Below are positions 1 to 11,337 of a stretch of DNA of 64,000 nucleotides, piece after piece. The position numbers were made by a program, and so were the translations under genes. The DNA is from Evansella caseinilytica (GTDB lineage Bacteria > Bacillota > Bacilli > Bacillales > Salisediminibacteriaceae): contig NZ_FNPI01000020.1 in the NCBI RefSeq assembly GCF_900107275.1, forward strand, positions 1 through 64,000, given 5' to 3'. The notes beneath the pieces are model-generated. The model was not told where the DNA came from, made no database searches, and worked only from the letters and a program-made list of their open reading frames with translations. Each line of letters opens with the position of its first letter. The stretch's first letter is position 1.

Positions 1-1
1 G

Positions 2-895
2 AATGCCAATAAGCGAAAGTTTGTGAAAAAGAACGTTCAAACAGAAACTCGTGAATACATAGAAGAATTAAATGAAGCCATTGAGGAGGATCGGAAAGCT
101 CACGGAAAAAAGCCGTTACCCAAGAGAAAAGAGGTGATAGAAGAAAAAGAAATAAAGGTTAGCACAACTGACGAAGAAAGTGGCTATATGTATAGGGAAG
201 GAAAACCCGAGGGCTTTTTCTACTTAGATCACCGAACAACAGACTTAAAATACAATATTATTACTGATGTACATCTGACGCCAGGCAACGTTCATGATTC
301 ACGTCCTTATTTAAACCGCCTTGACCGTCAGATAAAACGATTTGGATTTGAGGTTGAAGCGGTGGGATTAGACGCTGGATATTTAACCATCCCACTCTGT
401 CAAGGGCTGGAGGATCGAAACATTATGGGAGTCATTGCGCACAGGCGTTTTAAGCCAAAGAAAGGCTATCTCCCGAAATGGAAATTCCGATATGACAAGG
501 CATCGAATACATATGTTTGTCCAAATGGAAAGACCTTGACCTATTCGACGACAAACCGAGAAGGCTACCGTCAATACCACTCTAACCCAGCTGATTGTGT
601 TAACTGTCCACTACTCAGTCAATGTACCAATTCAAAGAATCGTAGAAAGGTGATGACACGTCATGTTTGGGAAGAAAGTAAGGAGAAGGTGAGAGAGTAC
701 CGCCTCTCTCCTGAAGGAAAAGTCATTTATAAAAAAAGAAAAGAAACCATTGAGCGAAGCTTCGCGGATGCCAAAGAGCTCCACGGGCTTCGCTATTGCC
801 GGTTACGGAGTTTAAAGGGCGCAACAGAACAAGCGCTCATGACAGCCACAGTTCAGAACATCAAGAAGATAGCGAACCACCTCTCAGCTAGCTAG
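2..895 (+). CDS. IS1182-family transposase, 5' end cut by window edge
   Basis: The frame is open to the left edge (reading [10 protein letters not shown] before the first possible start at 23), so this is the C-terminal part of a transposase. The visible 298 residues carry the DDE-fold landmarks of the IS1182/DUF772 group: an Asp in the HRTTD stretch, a second Asp in GLDAGY, and a catalytic-type Glu in [13 protein letters not shown] followed by the family-typical [10 protein letters not shown] Cys cluster (CPNG then [10 protein letters not shown]) precedes the Glu region, as is usual in this family. Family members are about 450-500 residues, so roughly a third is off the window. The gene ends in a hairpin that overlaps its stop codon. 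It is probably a complete insertion sequence whose left part is not seen. Confidence 0.9.
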   Translation, partial: NANKRKFVKKNVQTETREYIEELNEAIEEDRKAHGKKPLPKRKEVIEEKEIKVSTTDEESGYMYREGKPEGFFYLDHRTTDLKYNIITDVHLTPGNVHDSRPYLNRLDRQIKRFGFEVEAVGLDAGYLTIPLCQGLEDRNIMGVIAHRRFKPKKGYLPKWKFRYDKASNTYVCPNGKTLTYSTTNREGYRQYHSNPADCVNCPLLSQCTNSKNRRKVMTRHVWEESKEKVREYRLSPEGKVIYKKRKETIERSFADAKELHGLRYCRLRSLKGATEQALMTATVQNIKKIANHLSAS

Positions 896-907
896 GAGGT
901 GGTTCGC
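872..907 (+). terminator. Hairpin overlapping the transposase stop codon
   Basis: GCGAACCACCT at 872-882 pairs with AGGTGGTTCGC at 897-907, with the TAG stop inside the loop side. A T-rich stretch follows. It is read as the transposase terminator, possibly part of the right end of the insertion sequence. Confidence 0.7.
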
Positions 908-955
908 CTTCTGTATTTATCTCTACATTTCAAAAATCTTATAAAATTAAAGGCA

Positions 956-993
956 GAGAAACCCCATGCTTTGAAAAAAGCATGGGGTTTCTC
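956..993. repeat. Perfect 15-bp inverted repeat downstream of the transposase
   Basis: GAGAAACCCCATGCT (956-970) and AGCATGGGGTTTCTC (979-993) are perfect arms around an 8-base loop. It could be a terminator or the subterminal palindrome of the insertion sequence. The end of the element cannot be fixed because the left end is outside the window. Confidence 0.6.
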
Positions 994-1003
994 GACAATC
1001 TGA

Positions 1004-1030
1004 AAATCCCGATGAAATCGGGATTTTTTT
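1004..1030 (+). terminator. Rho-independent terminator
   Basis: A 10-bp stem (AAATCCCGAT / ATCGGGATTT) with a 3-base loop is followed by a run of T. It is a second terminator after the transposase. Confidence 0.8.
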
Positions 1031-1036
1031 CGTCTG

Positions 1037-1070
1037 TCACACCCCATGTCCCCGAACTTTTTGTGACAAA
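1037..1070. repeat. Fragment of the dispersed CACCCCATGTCCCC repeat
   Basis: The sequence CACACCCCATGTCCCCGA followed by a TTTTTGTGA tail recurs with variations at 38260, 41064 and 47621. The full palindromic version is at 41042-41081. Here only one arm is present. Confidence 0.55.
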
Positions 1071-1075
1071 TTGCA

Positions 1076-1345
1076 TTACCAGCTTGATTTTTTCACGCCT
1101 GGTATTTGGCCTTTATGTGCTAATTCACGAAAAGCAATTCTTGACAGCTTGAACTTCCTAATGACTCCCCGCGGCCGGCCGGTTAGCGCGCATCTTCTCG
1201 TTAACCTTGTCGGAGAGGAATCGCGCGGTAACTTTCTCAGTGCTGCATCGTTTCCGGCTTCCTTTAATTCCCTTCTTTTATCCGCATATCGGGCAACAAG
1301 CGCCTGACGTTTTTTCTCTTTTGCGACCATTGATTTTTTAGCCAT
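1076..1345 (-). CDS. rpsN: 30S ribosomal protein S14, zinc-independent (C-minus) paralogue
   Basis: This 89-residue protein begins [14 protein letters not shown] and ends [26 protein letters not shown]-like, as in long-form S14 (RpsN2/YhzA of B. subtilis). It has a single Cys ([11 protein letters not shown]) and lacks the two CxxC pairs of the zinc-binding S14, so it should not need zinc. In B. subtilis the paralogue replaces zinc-loaded S14 when zinc is scarce, which frees zinc and keeps new ribosomes functional. A perfect Zur operator lies 32 bp upstream of the start (1377-1397), and the divergent neighbour is the zinc-starvation GTPase ZagA. A ribosome binding site (AAAGGATG on the minus strand) precedes the ATG at 1345. 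Identity is secure; the regulatory role follows from the family and the operator. Confidence 0.95.
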   Translation of the reverse strand: MAKKSMVAKEKKRQALVARYADKRRELKEAGNDAALRKLPRDSSPTRLTRRCALTGRPRGVIRKFKLSRIAFRELAHKGQIPGVKKSSW

Positions 1346-1376
1346 TTCTGTACTTCATCCTTTCCGCTCTAGTTTT

Positions 1377-1397
1377 AAATCGTAATTATTACGATTT
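1377..1397. promoter_or_regulatory. Zur box for rpsN
   Basis: AAATCGTAATTATTACGATTT is a perfect palindrome and matches the Bacillus Zur consensus (AAATCGTAAT-N-ATTACGATTT). It sits just upstream of the minus-strand S14 gene, so repression by zinc-loaded Zur is expected. Confidence 0.95.
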
Positions 1398-1496
1398 AAA
1401 AACATATTAGCGAAAAAGCACTAAAAAGTAAAGGAGAGCTTTTTGAACACACAGTTAAAACGAAAACTTTGACAAAGGAAATAAAGGAAGGTATGA

Positions 1497-1517
1497 TAAT
1501 CGTAATCGTTACGATCT
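1497..1517. promoter_or_regulatory. Zur box for zagA
   Basis: TAATCGTAATCGTTACGATC and one more base form the same palindrome core (ATCGTAAT / gTTACGAT) with small outer mismatches. It lies about 135 bp upstream of the ZagA/YciC start on the plus strand. Confidence 0.9.
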
Positions 1518-1652
1518 ACACTGGCGTTTCCCCGTTGCGGCATTTTTCATTGCTGCCAGCGGATCGCGTCAGATTGCATTAGAACGAACAATGTATAAGC
1601 ATTATTTCTGATTTCTAAATTAACGAATGATATTATGAGGAGGCGGACTGTG

Positions 1653-2852
1653 ATGAACAAAAAAATTCCTGTGACCGTTTTAAGCGGTTATTTAGGTGCC
1701 GGAAAAACGACGTTATTAAACCATCTGTTGAAAAACCGGAACGGATTAAAGGTTGCGGTAATCGTCAATGACATGAGTGAAGTGAATATTGATGCGGAAC
1801 TGGTCAAGCAAGGCGGGGAGCTTTCCCGGACAGAAGAAAAGCTGGTGGAAATGTCCAATGGCTGCATTTGCTGTACGCTGCGTGAAGACTTGCTGATTGA
1901 AGTGGAAAAGTTGGCGCGCAACGGGAACATTGATTACATTGTTATTGAATCAACCGGCATCAGCGAGCCGATACCGGTGGCACAGACGTTTTCGTACGTA
2001 GACGAAGAGCTCGGAATCGATCTGACAACATTCTGTCGGTTGGATACGATGGTAACGATGGTTGATGTCAACCGGTTTTGGCACGACTTTCACTCAGGGG
2101 AAAGCCTGCTAGACAGGAAACAAGCCCTTAGTGAGGAAGACAGTCGGGAAATTGCCGATTTACTTATCGATCAAATCGAGTTTTGTGATGTACTTATACT
2201 TAACAAGTGCGACCTTATTTCCGAACAGGAGCTGGAGCAGCTGGAAAAAGTGCTGAAAACGCTCCAGCCAAGCGCTAAATTGTTGCGGGCAGTGAATGGA
2301 AAAGTTCCACCGGAGGAAATTTTAAACACTCACCTGTTTGATTTTGAAAAAGCCAGTGAAGCCGCCGGCTGGATTCGCGAATTAAATCAAGGGCACAATC
2401 ATCATACACCGGAAACAGAGGAATATGGAATTTCCTCGTTTGTATACCAACGAAATTTGCCTTTTCATAGTGAACGGTTCAATAACTGGATTCATCAAAT
2501 GTCGAATAATGTTGTGCGTGCCAAGGGAATTGCCTGGTGTGCGACTAGGAATGACTTGGCGCTGCTAATGTCCCAGGCAGGTCCATCCGTGTCAGTTGAG
2601 CCTATTTCTTACTGGGTGGCTTCTCTCGAAGAACAGCAAAAACAGCAGATCATCAAGGACAATCCCGAGTTGCTGGAAGACTGGGATGCAGAGTTCGGAG
2701 ATCGGCACACGAAGCTAGTATTTATCGGCCAAAATTTAGAGCCTGAAGCGATCGCGGCTGAGCTCGATATGTGCTTATTAACTCCCGAAGAATTCGATGC
2801 CGACTGGACGGCGCTTCCTGACCCGTTCCAGTGGAATTTACAGCAGGCATAA
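1653..2852 (+). CDS. zagA: Zinc-regulated GTPase metallochaperone ZagA (YciC), COG0523
   Basis: This 399-residue G3E-family GTPase has a P-loop GYLGAGKTTLL near residues 12-22, the metal-binding motif GCICCTLRED near 73-82 (CxCC, diagnostic of COG0523), an ESTGISEP switch region and an NKCDL base-recognition motif. A His-rich linker (GHNHH) precedes the C-terminal CobW domain, and length fits YciC. In B. subtilis, ZagA hands zinc to the GTP cyclohydrolase FolEB under zinc limitation, and related proteins insert metal into target enzymes. ATG 1653 is chosen because AGGAGG (1638-1643) lies 9 bases before it. The Zur box at 1497-1517 and the divergent zinc-free S14 gene support the zinc-starvation assignment. 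No transporter or folE2 lies next to it. Confidence 0.93.
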   Translation: MNKKIPVTVLSGYLGAGKTTLLNHLLKNRNGLKVAVIVNDMSEVNIDAELVKQGGELSRTEEKLVEMSNGCICCTLREDLLIEVEKLARNGNIDYIVIESTGISEPIPVAQTFSYVDEELGIDLTTFCRLDTMVTMVDVNRFWHDFHSGESLLDRKQALSEEDSREIADLLIDQIEFCDVLILNKCDLISEQELEQLEKVLKTLQPSAKLLRAVNGKVPPEEILNTHLFDFEKASEAAGWIRELNQGHNHHTPETEEYGISSFVYQRNLPFHSERFNNWIHQMSNNVVRAKGIAWCATRNDLALLMSQAGPSVSVEPISYWVASLEEQQKQQIIKDNPELLEDWDAEFGDRHTKLVFIGQNLEPEAIAAELDMCLLTPEEFDADWTALPDPFQWNLQQA

Positions 2853-3030
2853 AGAAACGGCGACTTGTGATGAACAAACAATGATATTATCCGGCAAAAC
2901 ACCTTTATCTATGATACTAAAGGAAGGAGTGATATCAAACAGGAGCGACAAAAAGTAAAATTTATCTGGACAGAGAAATCACAGAGTAGCCCCTGCCGAT
3001 GGAATTGCCGCCACGTCACACATACTATCA

Positions 3031-3600
3031 TTAAACACGCGCTAGCGGTTTGTGAGGCAACGGCGGCAATAAAATCCGGATGTTGTCTCCTGGACGCACC
3101 TCACCGCTTTCCAAAACAATCGCCATGATTCCCGCTTTTCGAATAAGGTTTCCGTTATCATCCCGGTCCAGAACAGCGTTCATCAGTCCCGGTTGGAAGT
3201 GATCCAACTGAGCACATGGATTCCGCAAGCCGGTAATTTGGATGACTGCCGTTGCACCGATAGACAGGATCGTATCCTTCGGGAGCGCGAGAAGATCAAT
3301 GCCGCAGGTTGTAATATTTTCTCCAAGATCACCGGGAAAAATGTCATATTTGTCTCCTAATTCCTCAAACAGTTCAGAATGGATCAAGTGAACTTGCCTG
3401 AGGTTCGGTTGATCAGGATTTTGGGCGACCCTTGAACGATGCTTCACTGTTTTCCCGAAGTGTGCATCTCCTTCCACTCCCATACTTTTTACAAGCTTTA
3501 TCACAGCGACATTTTTCTTGCTGAACGAATGGGTTTTACTACAGCTAACTGCCGTCACCGTGCCTCCGTCTATTAAGCGAGCACGCAAAGAATTCATCAT
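3031..3600 (-). CDS. MOSC-domain protein
   Basis: A 189-residue MOSC (molybdenum cofactor sulfurase C-terminal) protein. It shows the family pattern: KxxVAVIKL then GVEGDAHFGK near the N terminus, RQVHLIHSE, FPGDLGENITTxGIDL, and the conserved Cys in GLRNPCAQLDHF, which in MOSC proteins is the proposed sulfur-carrying residue. MOSC proteins bind molybdenum cofactor or act as N-hydroxylated-base reductase partners; the substrate here is not known. The start at 3600 is preferred over one 24 codons upstream because GGAGGAAGGAG precedes it at good spacing. It is divergent from an iron-regulated AraC gene, but no shared function is evident. Confidence 0.88.
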   Translation of the reverse strand: MMNSLRARLIDGGTVTAVSCSKTHSFSKKNVAVIKLVKSMGVEGDAHFGKTVKHRSRVAQNPDQPNLRQVHLIHSELFEELGDKYDIFPGDLGENITTCGIDLLALPKDTILSIGATAVIQITGLRNPCAQLDHFQPGLMNAVLDRDDNGNLIRKAGIMAIVLESGEVRPGDNIRILLPPLPHKPLARV

Positions 3601-3819
3601 ACGAAGTCTCCTTCCTCCTATTTTTAAACGAACATCATTCCAAAATATGTCTTTCGACAGGATAAAAAACAATCTTTTTGAACAAACACTTCTATAAAAC
3701 CGACTGTTACAACATCATGTTAACATAATTAGCTTCCATGTTGCTTCCTTTTTTCTGCTGCACAGCGATGAATGCCATAGTTGAATTGGGTGAATAGATC
3801 TACTATAATAGCATCATAT

Positions 3820-3834
3820 TGATAATCATTCTCA
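3820..3834. promoter_or_regulatory. Fur box upstream of AraC regulator
   Basis: TGATAATCATTCTCA differs from the 7-1-7 Bacillus Fur consensus (TGATAAT-N-ATTATCA) at one position. It lies 31 bp upstream of the AraC-type start. Confidence 0.8.
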
Positions 3835-3864
3835 CTTAAAATGTGATTAGAGAAGGTGTGATCC

Positions 3865-4929
3865 TTGATTTCAGAATTTGCATTTACAGATATTCATGAC
3901 TATTTTGAAAAGCTGAAGGATTTAGTTGAGGGACATGTCATGACGAAAGGGTGGGAACAGCAAATTTCTCTTCCTTCCCATATTGGGGAAGGGGCGGTAA
4001 CGAGGTGGCGCCTTCGCCATGGAATGGAAATTGTGGTTATCGATATTCTGCTGAAGCAAGATTTGCAGTGGCGGATGAAGGATATCAGCCAAATTGTCGA
4101 GTTGAATTATTGTGTCAGCGGCAATATTTTTTGTGAATGGAACGGCAATGAACGCCATATCGGACAACGCACCGGGAATATTTGCTTTCTGGAAGATGTT
4201 CCGGTTTATATGGAAACAAAAGCAGGTGTCCGACATCAGTCGATCGAGGTGAGATTATGTCCTGACGGGCTGCTCCAGTATGCTGCTGACCCGCTGGAAA
4301 AGCAGGAAATGGAAAAGTGGCTGCAAAGACACAGAGGAAGAATTGACGATTGCCCGGATTCGCCGGCGATTCGAAAATGCGTTTTCGATCTGTTGCAATG
4401 TTCTTACCGTGGAACGATGAAGCGCTTATATATGGAAGGCAAAGCGATGGAGCTTATCGCTTTATTTGAGGATGGAGAACGGTATGGGGAAGCATTGCGC
4501 GCCGCTGAACAACAACTGCTGCTGAAGCCTGATGATATCGATCGATTACAGCATGTGAGAAAAATGATCTTGAGGCGACTGGAAAATCCGCTATCAATTC
4601 GGGATTTGTCTCGCTTTGCCGGTATAAATGAATACAAGCTGAAAAAAGGATTCCGACAACTATTCGGGATGACTATATTTGAATATGTTCGTTGGAAACG
4701 CATGGAAAAAGCACTTTTGCTGATGGAAAATGAACGAATGAACGTCGGGGAAACGGCATCAGCACTTGGCTACAGCAATATGAGCAATTTCACTGCTGCC
4801 TTTCGGAAACAATACGGCTGTAATCCGAGTGACTATTTGAAACAGATTTGCCAACGGGATGCAAATGCTGATCTATTGAACACCCCTTTACAAAAAACGG
4901 AGCTTTTTAACCACTCCTTTTGCAGGTAA
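3865..4929 (+). CDS. AraC-family transcriptional regulator, probably iron/siderophore responsive
   Basis: This 354-residue protein has a variable N-terminal sensing domain (about 1-240) and a C-terminal AraC double helix-turn-helix (about 245-340; IRDLSRFAGINEYKLKKGFRQLFG then FEYVRWKRMEKALLLM and GYSNMSNFTAAFRKQYGCNPSDYL). The layout resembles the PchR/YbtA-type siderophore regulators. A TTG start is chosen because AGAAGGTG sits 6-7 bases upstream. The Fur box 31 bp before it indicates iron repression; the Fur-controlled suf region follows about 850 bp downstream. No siderophore uptake or synthesis genes are in the window, so its targets are elsewhere or are the downstream genes. The inducer is unknown. 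Confidence 0.85.
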   Translation: MISEFAFTDIHDYFEKLKDLVEGHVMTKGWEQQISLPSHIGEGAVTRWRLRHGMEIVVIDILLKQDLQWRMKDISQIVELNYCVSGNIFCEWNGNERHIGQRTGNICFLEDVPVYMETKAGVRHQSIEVRLCPDGLLQYAADPLEKQEMEKWLQRHRGRIDDCPDSPAIRKCVFDLLQCSYRGTMKRLYMEGKAMELIALFEDGERYGEALRAAEQQLLLKPDDIDRLQHVRKMILRRLENPLSIRDLSRFAGINEYKLKKGFRQLFGMTIFEYVRWKRMEKALLLMENERMNVGETASALGYSNMSNFTAAFRKQYGCNPSDYLKQICQRDANADLLNTPLQKTELFNHSFCR

Positions 4930-5010
4930 AAAAACTCCCGTTACAGGTAGTCAATCGCATGCATTTTTACGATAATAATTTTGGAAGCTTAAAAGCGGAA
5001 TTGTTTTAAA

Positions 5011-5053
5011 TATTTGTTCCAAAAGATCGTTTTTTATCTTTTTGAACAAATAC
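5011..5053. repeat. Dispersed ~40-bp palindromic repeat (copy 1)
   Basis: An imperfect palindrome of the type TTTGTTCAAAAAGATCG then TTTTTATCTTTTTGAACAAA. Other copies lie at 9591, 27527, 34290, 38696, 42060, 44554, 50716 and 56008, all intergenic. It may work as a bidirectional terminator. Confidence 0.75.
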
Positions 5054-5325
5054 GAAGCAACAAGCCATACTTCCATGAGAAGCTGCGAGCTGTCTCATTG
5101 TGTCATCGCGCGCGATGGCACTTGGATCTACATCAGTGCAATACTGGTAGAGGAAGAGACAATGAGTGAAGCCGATGCATTCTTTTCAGCCCGGCTGTGA
5201 GTGGTTTTCTCGGAACCAGGATGGTGATATTCCGCCGTTGCTCACAGGACGTGAGCGGTAGTTAGGCGGAATTGGGGCGCATCGAGCGGAACCATTGCCT
5301 TTTTGAACAGGCTCTTTAAGCAAAT
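5054..5325. repeat. Mosaic repeat, copy A (X+Z modules)
   Basis: About 270 bp that reappears with roughly four-fifths identity by eye at 50757-51026, directly after the same palindrome type at both sites. The first 140 bp (module X) is also present in reverse orientation near 29690-29815. One reading frame of module X is conserved between copies (CELSHCVIARDGTW ... EEET), but every copy is without a convincing start or ribosome binding site. Confidence 0.75.
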
Positions 5326-5385
5326 TCAAGGCTTTTCCAATGCATAGAGCATATAATTGAAGAGATAATAAAAGATAGCGTTAAT

Positions 5386-5400
5386 CGAGATTCATTCTCA
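5386..5400. promoter_or_regulatory. Possible Fur box in the suf upstream region
   Basis: CGAGATTCATTCTCA matches the Fur 7-1-7 consensus at about 11 of 14 fixed positions. It is 380 bp from sufC, so its role is uncertain. Confidence 0.4.
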
Positions 5401-5629
5401 ATTAGAATTAAAAAATCACGCTGTATTGAGAATGTCAGGAGAAATTTTAAATGCTTTCAGTTGATTTTTAAAGAAAGGGAGTGGTGAAAAACAGCGAAAA
5501 GCGTTAAAATGAAGCAACGAAAAAAATAAGCAGCAGAAGAAAATATACATAAAATATAAAGCATTACGAGGTTTTACTGTCCGGCATTGTCCAAGCTTCC
5601 GGCTATCGAAAAGAAATTGTGTCTTTTTC

Positions 5630-5682
5630 TTGAACTTAATTTAAATTTGTAATAAGATTAGAATGATAATAGATTGAGAATG
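5630..5682 (+). promoter_or_regulatory. Likely SigA promoter of suf with overlapping Fur-like repeats
   Basis: TTGAAC (5630-5635), 17 bases, TAAGAT (5653-5658) forms a good vegetative promoter. Immediately after it, GAATGATAATAGATTGAGAAT carries two good and one weaker Fur-type hexamers. Placement at the start site would suit repression by Fur. The region 4930-5782 has no gene. Confidence 0.55.
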
Positions 5683-5782
5683 GACAGCTTTTCTAACATT
5701 TTTAATCTTATCACTTTCTTTGATGTATTACAAAAAAGGTGATAAATATTAATCATGGAATATAATAATGGAGGTATGAGTC

Positions 5783-6565
5783 ATGACTAAACCTAGCTTA
5801 AAGGTAGAAAATCTTCATGTATCCATTGAAGATAAAGAAATATTAAAAGGATTCGGAATCGAAGTAAAGGGCGGGGAAATCCACGCGATCATGGGACCGA
5901 ATGGAACCGGTAAATCCACCTTGGCATCCGCGCTGATGGGGCATCCGAAATATGAAGTGACGGAAGGTCAAGCCACTTTTAACGGTGAGGATTTATTTGA
6001 AATGGAAGTGGATGAGCGGGCCCGCGCCGGTTTGTTCCTGGCAATGCAGTATCCAAGCGAGATCAGCGGTGTCACCAATGCCGATTTTATCCGTTCGGCT
6101 ATCAATGCCGACCGTGAAGAAGGGGATGAAATCTCCTTAATGAAATTCATTCGTAAAATGGATGATAAAATGGCGACGTTGGAAATGGACGATTCCTTTC
6201 AGCACCGTTATTTGAATGAAGGGTTTTCCGGCGGGGAGAAAAAGCGAAACGAAATTTTACAATTGCTGATGCTTGAACCGAAAATCGCGATTCTTGATGA
6301 AATTGATTCCGGTCTCGACATCGACGCCTTGAAGGTTGTCGCAAAAGGAATCAACGAAATGCGCAGTGAGAACTTTGGCTGTCTTATCATTACGCACTAT
6401 CAACGGCTGCTCAATTACATAAAGCCGGATTTTGTTCATGTGATGATGCAAGGGCGCATTGTGAAATCCGGTGGACCTGAGCTGGCAGAACGTTTGGAAG
6501 CGGAAGGGTACGACTGGGTGAAGGAAGAACTCGGTATTGAAGACGAAACTGTAGGTCAAGACTAA
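5783..6565 (+). CDS. sufC: SUF ATPase SufC
   Basis: A 260-residue ABC-type ATPase that partners SufB and SufD in the SufBCD Fe-S scaffold; it is soluble and not a transporter subunit. Walker A is GPNGTGKST (residues 38-46), the signature motif is FSGGEKKRNE, and Walker B is AILDEIDSGLD; the KKRNE after the signature is typical of SufC. GGAGG lies 10 bases before the ATG. It is the first gene of the sufCDSUB operon, which in B. subtilis is the essential housekeeping Fe-S assembly pathway. Confidence 0.98.
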   Translation: MTKPSLKVENLHVSIEDKEILKGFGIEVKGGEIHAIMGPNGTGKSTLASALMGHPKYEVTEGQATFNGEDLFEMEVDERARAGLFLAMQYPSEISGVTNADFIRSAINADREEGDEISLMKFIRKMDDKMATLEMDDSFQHRYLNEGFSGGEKKRNEILQLLMLEPKIAILDEIDSGLDIDALKVVAKGINEMRSENFGCLIITHYQRLLNYIKPDFVHVMMQGRIVKSGGPELAERLEAEGYDWVKEELGIEDETVGQD

Positions 6566-6592
6566 ATCGGCGGCTTTAATGAGGAGGTATGA

Positions 6593-9567
<2,975 letters not shown>

Positions 9568-9590
9568 AAGGAAATGGTTCCCGTTGCGCG

Positions 9591-9634
9591 GTGAATATTC
9601 AAGAAGATAAAAAGCGATCTTTTGGCACATTCAC
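9591..9634. repeat. Dispersed ~40-bp palindrome inside the suf operon
   Basis: GTGAATATTCAAGAAGAT, a short centre, then GATCTTTTGGCACATTCAC: a diverged copy of the dispersed palindrome, between sufU and sufB. It could fold in the operon transcript and lower or stabilise distal expression. Confidence 0.55.
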
Positions 9635-9858
9635 TAACAACAATTTTAAGCAGCGACTTGGTTTACACTATTGTTATGTTGTAAAATGGTATTACAGGTC
9701 TTTCAGCCAAACTGATAACTTCCCTTTCAAATATGTGTTCAAAAGTCCGGGAAACAGTGAATGGATTAAGAGGATAACCGTTGTTTACCGGCTTGAAGTA
9801 TTGCAGAGGGATCGACTGATGTATGAGACGTGTGAATCAGAATAAGGGAGGGTTTTCC

Positions 9859-11256
9859 ATGGCAAAGAAAATGCCTGAAATAGGCGAATATAAATATGGT
9901 TTTTCCGACAGAGATGTCTCGATTTTCCGTTCCAAAAAAGGACTGACAAAGGAGATTGTCGAAGAGATTTCCCGGATGAAAAACGAGCCGCAATGGATGT
10001 TGGATTTCCGCTTGAAATCACTTGAACAATTTTATAAGATGCCGATGCCGCAGTGGGGGGGCAACTTGTCTGAATTAAACTTCGACGACATTACGTATTA
10101 TGTGAAGCCGTCGGAGAAATCCGAGCGTTCCTGGGATGAAGTGCCTGAGGAAATCAAAAATACATTTGACAAGCTCGGCATTCCTGAAGCGGAGCAAAAG
10201 TATCTGGCCGGGGTTTCCGCGCAATATGAATCGGAAGTTGTTTATCATAACATGAAGGAAGAGCTGGAGGAGCAAGGGATCATCTTCAAGGATACGGACA
10301 CAGCGTTGAAAGAGAATGAAGATATTTTTAAAGAGTATTTCGGAACAGTGATTCCGCCGGCAGACAACAAATTTGCGGCGTTAAATTCAGCGGTATGGTC
10401 CGGCGGATCGTTTATTTACGTGCCTAAAGGAGTAAAGACAGATACGCCGCTGCAAGCGTATTTCCGCATTAATTCGGAAAATATGGGGCAGTTCGAGCGT
10501 ACGTTGATCATTGCTGATGAAGACAGCTCTGTGCATTACGTCGAAGGATGTACAGCTCCGGTGTACACGACGAACTCGTTGCACAGTGCCGTCGTTGAGA
10601 TCATTGTGAAGAAGAACGCCTATTGCCGTTATACGACGATACAAAACTGGGCGCCGAACGTGTTCAATCTTGTAACAAAGCGCGCGGTGGCGGAAGAAAA
10701 TGCAACGATGGAATGGGTGGACGGCAACATCGGATCGAAGCTGACGATGAAATATCCGGCGGTTATCATGAAGGGCCGTGGAGCGCGCGGTAATGTTCTT
10801 TCCATCGCCATCGCTGGGAAAGGGCAGCATCAGGATGCTGGTGCGAAAGCATTGCACCTGGCGCCGGATTGTTCTTCCACGATCGTCTCCAAGTCGATTT
10901 CGAAGCAGGGCGGCAAAGTGACATATCGCGGTATTTGTCACTTCGGTCGTAAGGCGCAAGGATCGAAATCCAAGATTGAGTGCGATACGCTGATTATGGA
11001 TAATCAATCAACATCTGACACGATTCCGTACAACGAAATTTTCAATAACGACATCACTTTGGAGCATGAAGCGACGGTATCCAAAGTATCGGAAGATCAA
11101 TTGTTCTACTTGATGAGCCGCGGTATTTCCGAGCAGGAAGCAACGGAAATGATCGTCATGGGCTTCATCGAGCCGTTTACGAAAGAACTGCCGATGGAAT
11201 ATGCTGTCGAAATGAATCGACTCATCAAGTTCGAGATGGAAGGGTCGATTGGGTAA
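9859..11256 (+). CDS. sufB: Fe-S cluster assembly scaffold SufB
   Basis: A 465-residue SufB, the usual length, and the main Fe-S assembly subunit of SufBC2D. It has [11 protein letters not shown], the [11 protein letters not shown] region, and the C-terminal block [23 protein letters not shown] 9859 is chosen because AAGGGAGGG precedes it and the protein then begins [15 protein letters not shown] as in the family; an upstream ATG would add 12 unlike residues. The last 33 bases are the left att core of the integrated element, and the gene is intact: integration restores the end of SufB. Confidence 0.97.
   Translation: MAKKMPEIGEYKYGFSDRDVSIFRSKKGLTKEIVEEISRMKNEPQWMLDFRLKSLEQFYKMPMPQWGGNLSELNFDDITYYVKPSEKSERSWDEVPEEIKNTFDKLGIPEAEQKYLAGVSAQYESEVVYHNMKEELEEQGIIFKDTDTALKENEDIFKEYFGTVIPPADNKFAALNSAVWSGGSFIYVPKGVKTDTPLQAYFRINSENMGQFERTLIIADEDSSVHYVEGCTAPVYTTNSLHSAVVEIIVKKNAYCRYTTIQNWAPNVFNLVTKRAVAEENATMEWVDGNIGSKLTMKYPAVIMKGRGARGNVLSIAIAGKGQHQDAGAKALHLAPDCSSTIVSKSISKQGGKVTYRGICHFGRKAQGSKSKIECDTLIMDNQSTSDTIPYNEIFNNDITLEHEATVSKVSEDQLFYLMSRGISEQEATEMIVMGFIEPFTKELPMEYAVEMNRLIKFEMEGSIG
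11224..11256. repeat. attL core: 33-bp direct repeat at the sufB 3' end
   Basis: Bases 11224-11256, from ATCAAGTTCGAGATGG to the sufB stop TAA, are repeated exactly at 25014-25046. The integrase gene lies just inside. Together these mark the att core of an integrative element that targets the 3' end of an essential gene. Confidence 0.93.
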
Positions 11257-11307
11257 CCTTTATATATCAAAGGCTTGAGGGGTTTTATAACTTAACAATT
11301 TGGTGTC

Positions 11308-11325
11308 GTGCCAACTTTGTGCCAA
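11308..11325. promoter_or_regulatory. Left integrase arm-type sites (two GTGCCAA)
   Basis: GTGCCAA occurs at 11308 and 11319, 11 bp apart, between attL and the integrase. The right end has three copies with the same 11-bp spacing. They are probable arm-type binding sites of the integrase N-terminal domain. Confidence 0.65.
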
Positions 11326-11337
11326 GTTGAGTTGAAA

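Noticed and set aside
1071-1307. Plus-strand open frame over the S14 gene
   Set aside because: It is antisense to rpsN, whose identity, ribosome binding site and Zur box are clear.
2853-3030. Possible small gene between zagA and the MOSC gene (frame with FIWTEKSQSS)
   Set aside because: The frame has no start codon at a ribosome binding site and runs into the MOSC gene; no resemblance to a known small protein.
9591-9845. 84-codon frame between sufU and sufB
   Set aside because: Its beginning is the dispersed palindrome, the start has no proper binding site, and the composition is not protein-like.
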